DNA of 64,000 nucleotides, taken from Oscillospiraceae bacterium (GTDB lineage Bacteria; Bacillota; Clostridia; Oscillospirales; Ruminococcaceae). The stretch spans positions 145,469-209,468 of the forward strand of contig JAGBCL010000052.1 in NCBI GenBank assembly GCA_018110825.1, given 5' to 3'. The position numbers were made by a program, and so were the translations under genes. Each line of letters starts with the position of its first letter. Positions within the stretch are counted from its first letter, which is position 1. Shown piece after piece: positions 52,142 to 59,910 of this stretch. A model generated the notes under the pieces. That model ran no database searches and had not been told where the DNA came from. It saw only the letters and a program-made list of their open reading frames with translations.

Positions 52142-54004
52142 TTAAAGCCAAGATAATCCAAAATAAATTGTTCCAGTGTTGGAATTTGGTGAAGTATTAA
52201 CAACCGTGATTTTATATGTTCCGTATTCTGTCGGTACAAATTCTGCAATTTCAACATTGTTTCTAGTATTAGATGAAGCAACTAATTTTCCAGTTGGAGA
52301 ATATATTTTAAGATCAAGACTGGGTAAAACATTATCCACAGGTGAAATAGTATGATCAGTTGTACTCATTTTGTTATATTTCAAAAATGACAAGGAAACT
52401 CTCATCAGAGTGTCGCTTGATGTTACGTTCATGTTAAAAGTTTTGCTTGTCTGAGATGAAGTCATACTTGATGAATAATATCTTGTATTAGCAGTTATCC
52501 AACATGCTCTGTATGAATCAAGCAAGCCTGCACCATACTGCCTATAGCCATTCTGGGTGGGACAATATTTATGTGGCGAATTTGGATTAACTGATGCTGT
52601 TAAAATTGCTTTTACGACATCTTGTTGTGTTTTTAAAGCAGGCTTTTGTTGACAAAGTAGTGCTATAGTTGCAGCTACATGCGGTGACGCAAAGCTTGTG
52701 CCAGAACTTGACCCAATTGAAGTGCTAATGTTGGTACCAGGTGCACATAAATCAGGTTTATATGCATATAAAGTATTTGTGCTATATGATGAAGTGCTAC
52801 GTAAAGTATCATCCTGTAGTGATAAAGTATTTTTATCGTCAATATTACCCACAGTAATTGCATTATATGCCATGCCACCGCTTGTTACACCGCTCGAACC
52901 AGAATTGCCAGCACTTTTCACAAAATGCACACTATGATTTATAGCAATATGATCAATCCATTTTGAAACTGAACCATATGTATTATAACTATCTGTACCT
53001 AAAGAACTATTACCATCAACTCTTATGCTGGCATTAATAACATTTACGCCTTGAGATAGCAACCACTCAATAGCTTGAATTGGTCCACCAGACATATTTG
53101 ATGACGCAGAATACAATGTAGCTCCAGGTGCAATTCCTTTGGGAAGAGAAGAAGTTTGTTGACCAACCATAATTGATGCAACCATTGTTGCATGGTCAGA
53201 TGTAGAACTTCCAGCAGGGTATGTGTGGATACGTGATGCTATTGGAGATAACTGCGCAGATGTTATGTCTGGAACATCTGGTTCAACTTGTCCAATTTTT
53301 ATTCCAGAACCTGTATAGCCGTAGTTGTTTTGCACCGTATTTGCTCTGACTACAGGTATGCTTACATCCATTTCTTCTGCACAATCGGATTCATAATAGT
53401 CAAGGAATTCTGTATCTGATTTTGCAGCCAAATCAGTAACGCCCTCATAATCCAATTCAGCAATAACAACAGGGGAATATTGACTCACATAAACAATATT
53501 ATAGTCCTGCAAGTGTTCTTCTGCAAACTTACCATTCATATCAGAATACATTGCCCTTGCCAATGCTCTTTCTTCCTCAATTGAAGCTTGTATTTGATTA
53601 CTAAGAGCAACCGTTTCAGCGTCAATTGAGAAATCCGATGTTTCAAAATATTCATCGGAATATACGGAATCATTGTTAAGCCAAATTTCATCATATGATT
53701 CAAAGTAGTCATAAGATTTATATGGCTGCATTGAAGCCATCTGTGCTTCAATGGCATTATAGTTAATATCGTCTGAACACCAAATAAGAACGGGAACGGT
53801 ATTGGAACTCTCAACATTCTCTCCCTGTGGACTTACGCTTGAAACAGCCTCTAATTCATAAAGAAGTCTCGAAGTTATTTTAGAGGGAATTGATTCTTGA
53901 GTTATTTCCTCAAATTCAGAATATGCACTTACACTAAATGAAGCACACATAGCAGTTGCCGTTAAAACTGCTACAATAGATTTCTCAAGTCTACAAGTTT
54001 TCAT
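52142..54004 (-). CDS. S8 family (subtilisin-like) secreted serine peptidase
   Basis: A 620-residue exported protease. The signal peptide covers residues 1-28 and a propeptide-like region runs to about 225. The catalytic Ser is in GTSFASPHVAA, the His in DHATMVASIM and the oxyanion Asn in KSAGNSGS. The catalytic Asp position reads IGQVEPDVPD, where subtilisins have DTG or DSG, so Glu seems to replace Asp. A C-terminal P/prepilin-like beta domain (LDLKIYSPTGKLVASS) follows. AAAGGG precedes the ATG. Confidence 0.9.
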   Translation of the reverse strand: MKTCRLEKSIVAVLTATAMCASFSVSAYSEFEEITQESIPSKITSRLLYELEAVSSVSPQGENVESSNTVPVLIWCSDDINYNAIEAQMASMQPYKSYDYFESYDEIWLNNDSVYSDEYFETSDFSIDAETVALSNQIQASIEEERALARAMYSDMNGKFAEEHLQDYNIVYVSQYSPVVIAELDYEGVTDLAAKSDTEFLDYYESDCAEEMDVSIPVVRANTVQNNYGYTGSGIKIGQVEPDVPDITSAQLSPIASRIHTYPAGSSTSDHATMVASIMVGQQTSSLPKGIAPGATLYSASSNMSGGPIQAIEWLLSQGVNVINASIRVDGNSSLGTDSYNTYGSVSKWIDHIAINHSVHFVKSAGNSGSSGVTSGGMAYNAITVGNIDDKNTLSLQDDTLRSTSSYSTNTLYAYKPDLCAPGTNISTSIGSSSGTSFASPHVAATIALLCQQKPALKTQQDVVKAILTASVNPNSPHKYCPTQNGYRQYGAGLLDSYRACWITANTRYYSSSMTSSQTSKTFNMNVTSSDTLMRVSLSFLKYNKMSTTDHTISPVDNVLPSLDLKIYSPTGKLVASSNTRNNVEIAEFVPTEYGTYKITVVNTSPNSNTGTIYFGLSWL

Positions 54005-54059
54005 TTTTAAAACCCTTTCTGATGCACGTATGCTAATTATTACCTTGAAATCTGAACGT

Positions 54060-54098
54060 ATCAGATTTTATCACCGTAAAGCAGAGATAAAATCTGAT
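54060..54098. repeat. Perfect 13-bp inverted repeat upstream of the S8 gene
   Basis: ATCAGATTTTATC (54060-54072) pairs with GATAAAATCTGAT (54086-54098). It lies 56 bases upstream of the S8 start and lacks a T-run, so it is more likely an operator or leader hairpin than a terminator. Confidence 0.55.
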
Positions 54099-54132
54099 AA
54101 CTGTTTGAGATGCCTATTTCATACACTCTTGA

Positions 54133-54251
54133 ACTAAGGAAGTGCTGATTAATTAGTCATTTCGATTTGCTTTGCTGTGAAAGTGACGTATTTATGTGTG
54201 TCTTTCCCCGCCTTCGGCGGGGAAAGACACATTAATCAGCAGTTCCCTAAT
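54133..54251 (+). mobile_element. MITE-like element, copy 2 (119 bp)
   Basis: Ends ACTAAGGAAGTGCTGATTAA and TTAATCAGCAGTTCCCTAAT bound 119 bp, with a GC-rich CCCCGCCTTCGGCGGGG hairpin inside. Each end matches one end of copy 1 (26182-26300) at 17-18 of 20 bases, and the two copies are equally long. It has no coding capacity. The rest of 54252-54417 shows nothing recognisable. Confidence 0.68.
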
Positions 54252-54417
54252 GTTCTGCCACAAATCAGAACTTTCTCAATCTTTTGATTTCCTTGACTGG
54301 TATTGGTAAACAAATAAGCTACAATGAACACTGCGAATGAAATGATATTTTCTTTTATTAGAACATAATATCCGTAATCTATACAATCATCCATGCCACT
54401 TAGTATTTTCTTATACT

Positions 54418-54522
54418 TTAAATAGTAACTTCTTTGCTTATCTTCTCAACAGTTTCCGATTGACTTCCGCTATAAACTGTAAAAACAGTTCGTACATGGT
54501 ACGTACCACTGTCAAGGTTGCT
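54418..54522 (-). pseudogene. Fragment of a paralogue of the 127-residue secreted protein
   Basis: Reading the minus strand from 54522 gives 34 codons and a TAA with SGTYHVRTVFTVYSGSQSET. This aligns with GETYTLSVTATVNRNGSSET at the end of the intact neighbour (54637-55020). Upstream an in-frame stop and unrelated sequence follow, so only the C-terminal end survives. It indicates a former tandem pair. Confidence 0.65.
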
Positions 54523-54636
54523 TTAGCTGTTGCTTAGCATATAGCATATTAGTATTTATATTACCCAAGAGAAGTTAACATTTTGATATAGGCAACAACC
54601 ACCAAAAATTGTAAGGCAATTATTTATATTTTATTA

Positions 54637-55020
54637 TTAGTATGTTTTACTTACCGAATCAGAAACAGTTTCGCTTGAACCGTTTCGGTTTACGGTAGCT
54701 GTGACGCTTAACGTATAAGTTTCACCTTTCGTTATGTCTGAAGTTGTCTTTGTAAATGCTAAAATCGTGCCTGTTGAAGATAAGTTGTTCCAAGATGCAA
54801 TTACATCTCCATTACTTGCGGTAAGGGTTACTGCACAGTTCGTTATACTGTTTGTTCCCGATTTACCTATAATTGTACCTGAACAGGTTGCTTTGCCGGA
54901 AGAAAAGCTCAATGTAATCTTTGTTCTGTTTGTGTCGGTATAATATGGTTGAGCTTGTTCAGCGAATACAGAAATTGACAAACTCAAAAGTATACAACAT
55001 GACATCATTAGTGCAAACAA
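54637..55020 (-). CDS. Small secreted protein of unknown function
   Basis: A 127-residue exported protein with a signal peptide ending in SVFAEQA. The mature part is a Thr/Ser-rich beta domain. The start is uncertain. TTG 55020 gives a signal peptide without positive charges. In frame upstream lie IKKRIKC codons, which would make a better signal, but the nearest ATG behind AGAGG (55051) is one base out of frame at a T-run. It lies between the anti-sigma and S8 genes. Confidence 0.68.
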   Translation of the reverse strand: MFALMMSCCILLSLSISVFAEQAQPYYTDTNRTKITLSFSSGKATCSGTIIGKSGTNSITNCAVTLTASNGDVIASWNNLSSTGTILAFTKTTSDITKGETYTLSVTATVNRNGSSETVSDSVSKTY

Positions 55021-55105
55021 GCACTTTATTCTTTTTTTGATAAAATCATCCTCTTTTATTGCCTTACATTATTTAAAACGAGGATTTTCGGATTTTTACT
55101 ACAAA

Positions 55106-55807
55106 TTATTTGGAACTTTTTATATTTTCAGCAATTTTAATAATTTCATCTTCAGAAATCTGTGCATCTATGCTATATTCATATTTTCCATCAAACCATA
55201 TTAATGTATTAAGGTCATCTAATTCTGATTTATAAAAATAGTACAGTTTATTATTTTTGAATATTTCCTTATAGCTATGTGTTTCATTATCAATAGTTAT
55301 CGAAGAATTTTCAGCAAAGCTGTAATCAAAATATAGATTATGCCCATCTTTAGATTCATAAGTAAGAAGATTTCCGTTTCCCATATAATATACTGATCTA
55401 AGCTCATATCCCTCAGGGACATATCCCAGCCGAATAGTATCATCAAAAGTCATATTTTCAGAACTTCCTTGGTATGTGTATTTGTCATGTGTCGAAAATA
55501 TATTTCGAATAACATTACCGACAGCTGCATAAACTTCCTGCTGTGTAAGTAAACCGCAAAACATAATTCCCATTACGGTCGCTGCTGTAACCGCAAATTT
55601 ACCGATTACTTTACCGATTGTCTGTGCCTTTTCTTTTCTGCCCATACTTTTGATCAATTTATTCATATTATGTTCAAACTGCGAAGAGAAATTGTGCGGC
55701 TCAATATTCTGTTCCGTTTCATCAAGCTCACGGTTCATAGATTCGATTAAGGCTTCTTTAATTACAGCATCCCAAAGGCGCTCGTTTGCTCCTCTACTTA
55801 ACGGCAT
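55106..55807 (-). CDS. Membrane anti-sigma-like protein (DUF4367-type)
   Basis: A 233-residue protein. The N-terminal 75 residues are cytoplasmic and helical, one span lies at about 70-90, and the extracellular domain has RLGYVPEGYELRSVYYMGNG, which resembles DUF4367. It overlaps the sigma gene by 14 bases, so it most likely restrains that sigma factor. ATG 55807 has GGAGG nine bases upstream; ATG 55813 is only three bases away. Confidence 0.8.
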   Translation of the reverse strand: MPLSRGANERLWDAVIKEALIESMNRELDETEQNIEPHNFSSQFEHNMNKLIKSMGRKEKAQTIGKVIGKFAVTAATVMGIMFCGLLTQQEVYAAVGNVIRNIFSTHDKYTYQGSSENMTFDDTIRLGYVPEGYELRSVYYMGNGNLLTYESKDGHNLYFDYSFAENSSITIDNETHSYKEIFKNNKLYYFYKSELDDLNTLIWFDGKYEYSIDAQISEDEIIKIAENIKSSK

Positions 55808-56351
55808 AACCATTCTCCTCCAATCTTGCTTTTAAAATGGCTTTTGCTCTGTAAATACGCATTTCGGCATTTTTTTCTGTAATACCCAGCAGTTTTGCAA
55901 TTTCGCTGCTGTTGTATCCGTACAAATGCTTAAGTGCTAATGCGTCACGATATTTATTATCCATTTCATTGATAATATCCAGAACAAAGCTTATCCCGAT
56001 ATTCGAGAACACTTTATCAATATCAGGCATTTCAACATTACTGCTTACGAAAGTATCATCGTCCAAAGGGACACTATCATTTGGATTTTCCGTACGCAAA
56101 ATATCATAAGAAGTGTTTCTAACTATAATAACGATAAAAGATGCCGTTTTACTACAAACAGGAGAGGATATTTTCGAAATATTTTTTGCTATCTTAAGAA
56201 AGCTTTCCTGCACCGCTTCCTCTGCAAGTGCCGTGTTATGCAAAATGCACATTGCCTTTCGGTGCATCATATTTTTATAATGATTATAAATCTCAATAAA
56301 TTTTTCTTTATCATTTGGTTCATCTATGAGGGCAAGAAAAAAGCTTATCAT
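55794..56351 (-). CDS. ECF-type RNA polymerase sigma factor
   Basis: A 185-residue sigma-70 family protein. Region 2 has FIEIYNHYKNMMHRKAMCIL and LAEEAVQESFLKIAKNI; region 4 has LYGYNSSEIAKLLGITEKNA. It likely activates the protease/secreted-protein block downstream, but no target promoter is shown. The ATG at 56351 is the best start; a TTG five codons earlier is the alternative. Confidence 0.88.
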   Translation of the reverse strand: MISFFLALIDEPNDKEKFIEIYNHYKNMMHRKAMCILHNTALAEEAVQESFLKIAKNISKISSPVCSKTASFIVIIVRNTSYDILRTENPNDSVPLDDDTFVSSNVEMPDIDKVFSNIGISFVLDIINEMDNKYRDALALKHLYGYNSSEIAKLLGITEKNAEMRIYRAKAILKARLEENGYAVK

Positions 56352-56391
56352 AATAATCACATCCAATTTTTATCTAATTATACCTATACTT

Positions 56392-56420
56392 ACTATACTA
56401 TATTCATTTATAAAAAGCAA
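56392..56420 (-). promoter_or_regulatory. Promoter of the sigma/anti-sigma operon
   Basis: Minus strand: TTGCTT (56420-56415), 17-base spacer, TATAGT (56397-56392). The hairpin at 56417-56446 lies directly upstream. Confidence 0.55.
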
Positions 56421-56446
56421 GAGCACCATCATAAAATGTGATGCTC
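56417..56446. repeat. Hairpin, left of RADAR, related to one on its right
   Basis: GCAA plus GAGCACCATC...GTGATGCTC forms a stem. A similar sequence in the same orientation lies at 63687-63717. Confidence 0.5.
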
Positions 56447-56458
56447 ACGTATTCAGCT

Positions 56459-56498
56459 CAAAACAAAACTGGCACCGCTTGCTTCTCGGCACCAGTTT
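56459..56498 (-). terminator. Terminator of the RADAR operon
   Basis: On the minus strand a 12-bp stem with two G-T pairs (arms 56498-56487 and 56477-56466) is followed by TTTTGTTTT. It lies 158 bases after the SLATT gene stop. Nothing else is seen in 56499-56655. Confidence 0.75.
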
Positions 56499-56655
56499 CT
56501 TGCTTGATTCATACCATAGGGGCTTTTTTGTACTGTCTGTACAAAGTGGTTCAGTCCAATATAAATTAGGAGAGCTTTTTTATGTGATCATACATAACGA
56601 TAGATATTTTTCATACACAAACTAAATAGATCTAAGTCCTTACACCATTTTTTCA

Positions 56656-57246
56656 TTAATTCTTACTCATATTTGCAAAAAATCTATCGTAATCATTACG
56701 AATAATTTCCGTTGTGTTCTCCTTGAACATTTCAATCTTTTTGCGAGCAATTTGATTTGGATCACTCTTTTCATCAATTATTGTCTTATATTCCCCACTA
56801 TCGGTTGAAAACTTATGACATTCAATTACAAGCTCAGAGCGAAATTTACTTTGCCGTAGCCATGTATCCTTGTATGAATCTAATGATTTTACCCCATTCA
56901 ATATTGCTAAAGCTGCAGCAATAACTGCAGCAATAATGTTAATAGATACCGAAGCCTCTTTAGGCAACGAAACTGCTAAAGTATTAAGAAAGGAAATTAA
57001 TGTTGCAAGAATAACGACTGTATATTCAGATAATTTCCATAATCTTTTATTTTGATCTGAAAAAACATCAACATCGTTTATCATCTGAAATATCTGATCT
57101 ATATAGTTATCTTCTTCAAGTTCTGCTGCTTCAATTGTTTTTTGCCACACTTCCCTGCAGTATTGCTCTTCATTTTTATCGCTTGTCCATTTGCAAATCT
57201 TTTTTTTGTTAGTTGACGTTGTTATTTGTGTCTCTTCAGATTTCAT
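56656..57246 (-). CDS. rdrD: SLATT-domain membrane protein of the RADAR system
   Basis: A 196-residue protein with two adjacent membrane spans (about 72-92 and 98-120) between helical flanks, the SLATT (DUF4231-like) layout: KLSEYTVVILATLISFLNTL, then IAAVIAAALAILNGVKSLD and DTWLRQSKFRSELVIECHKF. SLATT proteins accompany nucleotide-based defence systems and are thought to form pores or sense the membrane. Some RADAR loci carry such a third gene. AAAGGA precedes ATG 57246, 60 bases after rdrB. Confidence 0.83.
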   Translation of the reverse strand: MKSEETQITTSTNKKKICKWTSDKNEEQYCREVWQKTIEAAELEEDNYIDQIFQMINDVDVFSDQNKRLWKLSEYTVVILATLISFLNTLAVSLPKEASVSINIIAAVIAAALAILNGVKSLDSYKDTWLRQSKFRSELVIECHKFSTDSGEYKTIIDEKSDPNQIARKKIEMFKENTTEIIRNDYDRFFANMSKN

Positions 57247-57306
57247 ATGTAAATTATCCTTTCCGATTATTTTTTGAGAGCGTACCCATATCAATTGCAA
57301 ACGAGT

Positions 57307-59910
57307 TTAGATGCAAAATGATTGCTCATTACCCATTTTACGAATATCATCCAGCCAATGTAGGATTTCAAATCTTGAATATATTCTATCTCCATTATCA
57401 TCCTTCTGATTTTCAAGATAAAAAAGCAAATAAGCATATTCATTGCTCAAACTTGAAGAAAAAACGCCCTTATCGTCAGTATTAATTGATACATTCAATT
57501 GTACTTCTCCAGGATTTTTTCTAAGACCCACATCATAAAAACCCGATATAGGATGATTTTGGTAATCTTTAATAATGCTTATATAAAGATTCGACGTTGG
57601 ATTAGTTTCTATTGCAATTCCTTCGTCAGCAATCTTCTGCTTTAGTTTTTTCTGAACCAAACATAATCCATGAATGAAGCTATCAGGCAATTTTTCGGTT
57701 ATGATATCATTTCCCCTTTGTACTACCTCATAGCTGTAATGATATAGATAATATAAATAGCACGCTTCAAAATTTTTGCGAGCACTACACATATATTCAT
57801 TTGAGCTGCACATCCTATAACTTTGAGAAGCAACTCCGGGGGCGTTATAGTATCCATCCTTATATAACTCAGGATCATCACCTCTTAATAAATATGAAAG
57901 ATGATAATGGTAAAGATTAAATTCCAAAATATTGCTGCGAGTTGCTACATTTATACCATTAGCAGTATCATATAATTGCAGTATCCGTTCCGTACGGGGT
58001 GATTTCACTTCTTCATCATAGATATAATGAAAACATACCCTAAACTTTTCTTCAAGATATGACATTAAATTTGATGACTCCTCAAATTCAATCAAATTTT
58101 CTCTCAGAAAATAATACATCCAGACAACATTATCTAAAAACACCTGATACGGTATTGAAATAGGGTTTTTATTCTTATAGAACTCCTGCGGATTGATACC
58201 TAATAGTGTTGCATGTCCCAAACGACAGCCGGAGTGTAAATGCAAAAATGTTATCGCTTCATCTATTGCACGAAGTCCGTCTAATAAATCATAATTATCT
58301 TCACCTACATGGTACGTTGCCTTGAGTTGATTAAAGATTGGAATATCTCCAGGTTCTTCCATCGGTTCATAATATTGCAGATATCGAAAAGCTGAACCAA
58401 ACACTTCCGGTCTGCAATTCATTTCCTCTCCACAAGCATCAATGCCATAAATCCTTTTAGAAATAGCGTAAAGTCCGAGTTCAAATATTGCCTCGGATTT
58501 TTGTTGTATTTCATGACGCAAATTAAAATGTCTGCAGTGACCTCTCTGATATTCTTCCTGTTTTTTGACAAAGTGAAGAGTATAGAAAAAGTTTTCTTCA
58601 CGACTCAGTTTGTATTTGTTATTTGATTGACTGATAGCAAGATCAATAGCCGCCTCATAAGTGTGAATAGTTTCCGACATACTCTGAGCAGATTTATCAG
58701 GAGATATTCGCAATTCGGCTCTATATATCTTATTATTATCAATCAAGCTAGAAATTGTGTCTGCAGCTACATATTTTTCTTCACTCCACGGAATAAAGTA
58801 ATCTTTTCTGCTTTGGTATCGGTTAAAATTATCAAATCCTATTTTATCGTTGTTTTGTATTAGTTCAATAAAAAACATATGTTTGAAAATAAGATATAAA
58901 AAAAGTAGCTGTTTTATTGTTCGATATCCATCCTCCTTTATTCTAATCTTTTTTAGGCACTCATAAATTATATATCTTTCTCCCACAAAATTATAATACT
59001 TTGATTTTATCGTCATTGCATTTGGAATAGCATAATCCATAGCCCCGGAAACATTTATTGAATTGCATTTTTCTTGAATACGGTAGCATGGAAATGTACA
59101 GAGTTTCTTTGAATCATAAGGTAGTACCTTTTCCATAATAAATTCATATAATTCAGAATATTCATTATGTGCTTTCATTGGATCGTCTGCGTTATGCTTA
59201 TCGCGAATAGTCAAGTAAAGCAAAAGGCGAATTGAAGCTGCTTTGCGCCATACAAGGCAAAGTGGGTACTCAGAATTCTTATTTGAATTATAATTCAATG
59301 AGTTTTTTTCAATTTCACGAATTCTATTGTCATAATCACTATTTGTGATATTATTCATAAGATATACCCAAGATATATCAAAGTATGGTGATGAACCTCT
59401 CAAGTGAAAATGATTTTCAGAAACTCCAACACCTCTCCGCAGCAATGATTTAAGTTCATTATTGTCATGTTCTAAACAGTATGGCCAATCAAACTTTTCC
59501 CTTTGAGCAATCCTTCTGCGCAAATCATCCTGTACAATTGCAGAGATAACAAAAGGCTCCTCACCAATCTTACTGGTTATAATTTTCCATATGTCTGTAT
59601 ACTTATATTTAAAACAATATTGGTTTTCATATCTTATGATCATTTGATCAGAGAGCGCAAACATTACATCAAAAAAATCTATCTGACAAGACTGATCTGA
59701 AGAAAACGTATTGCAGAAGTTTTTTATATGCCCCTTCATTTCATACTCATTATATTCTTCAAACCATTTATACAACATTTCTTGCAGTTCATCCTCAGAA
59801 TATACTCCCAGTCTATATGATTTGAGTTTATGTATACTTTCCCGAATTATTGTATCTGTATAAACTGCCTGGAAAAAACGGGCTGCAAATAAATTATTAT
59901 GGTGTTCCAT
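57307..59910 (-). CDS. rdrB: RADAR adenosine deaminase RdrB
   Basis: An 867-residue protein with a split adenosine deaminase core. The metal pair is H167-F-H169 (ENHFHLRG). Further motifs are GIDACGEE (489-496), the catalytic-glutamate motif H534-V-G-E537, RLGHA with H566, ETNPTSN from E768 and NTDD with D812-D813. All match ADA motifs in order. In RADAR this enzyme deaminates adenosine in nucleotides or RNA during phage attack, with RdrA. The ATG at 59910 follows GGTGGAG; it overlaps rdrA by 14 bases. Confidence 0.9.
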   Translation of the reverse strand: MEHHNNLFAARFFQAVYTDTIIRESIHKLKSYRLGVYSEDELQEMLYKWFEEYNEYEMKGHIKNFCNTFSSDQSCQIDFFDVMFALSDQMIIRYENQYCFKYKYTDIWKIITSKIGEEPFVISAIVQDDLRRRIAQREKFDWPYCLEHDNNELKSLLRRGVGVSENHFHLRGSSPYFDISWVYLMNNITNSDYDNRIREIEKNSLNYNSNKNSEYPLCLVWRKAASIRLLLYLTIRDKHNADDPMKAHNEYSELYEFIMEKVLPYDSKKLCTFPCYRIQEKCNSINVSGAMDYAIPNAMTIKSKYYNFVGERYIIYECLKKIRIKEDGYRTIKQLLFLYLIFKHMFFIELIQNNDKIGFDNFNRYQSRKDYFIPWSEEKYVAADTISSLIDNNKIYRAELRISPDKSAQSMSETIHTYEAAIDLAISQSNNKYKLSREENFFYTLHFVKKQEEYQRGHCRHFNLRHEIQQKSEAIFELGLYAISKRIYGIDACGEEMNCRPEVFGSAFRYLQYYEPMEEPGDIPIFNQLKATYHVGEDNYDLLDGLRAIDEAITFLHLHSGCRLGHATLLGINPQEFYKNKNPISIPYQVFLDNVVWMYYFLRENLIEFEESSNLMSYLEEKFRVCFHYIYDEEVKSPRTERILQLYDTANGINVATRSNILEFNLYHYHLSYLLRGDDPELYKDGYYNAPGVASQSYRMCSSNEYMCSARKNFEACYLYYLYHYSYEVVQRGNDIITEKLPDSFIHGLCLVQKKLKQKIADEGIAIETNPTSNLYISIIKDYQNHPISGFYDVGLRKNPGEVQLNVSINTDDKGVFSSSLSNEYAYLLFYLENQKDDNGDRIYSRFEILHWLDDIRKMGNEQSFCI

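Noticed and set aside
56459-56650. A separate gene between the sigma operon and the SLATT gene
   Set aside because: Only a terminator is visible; the short frames there have no start signals.
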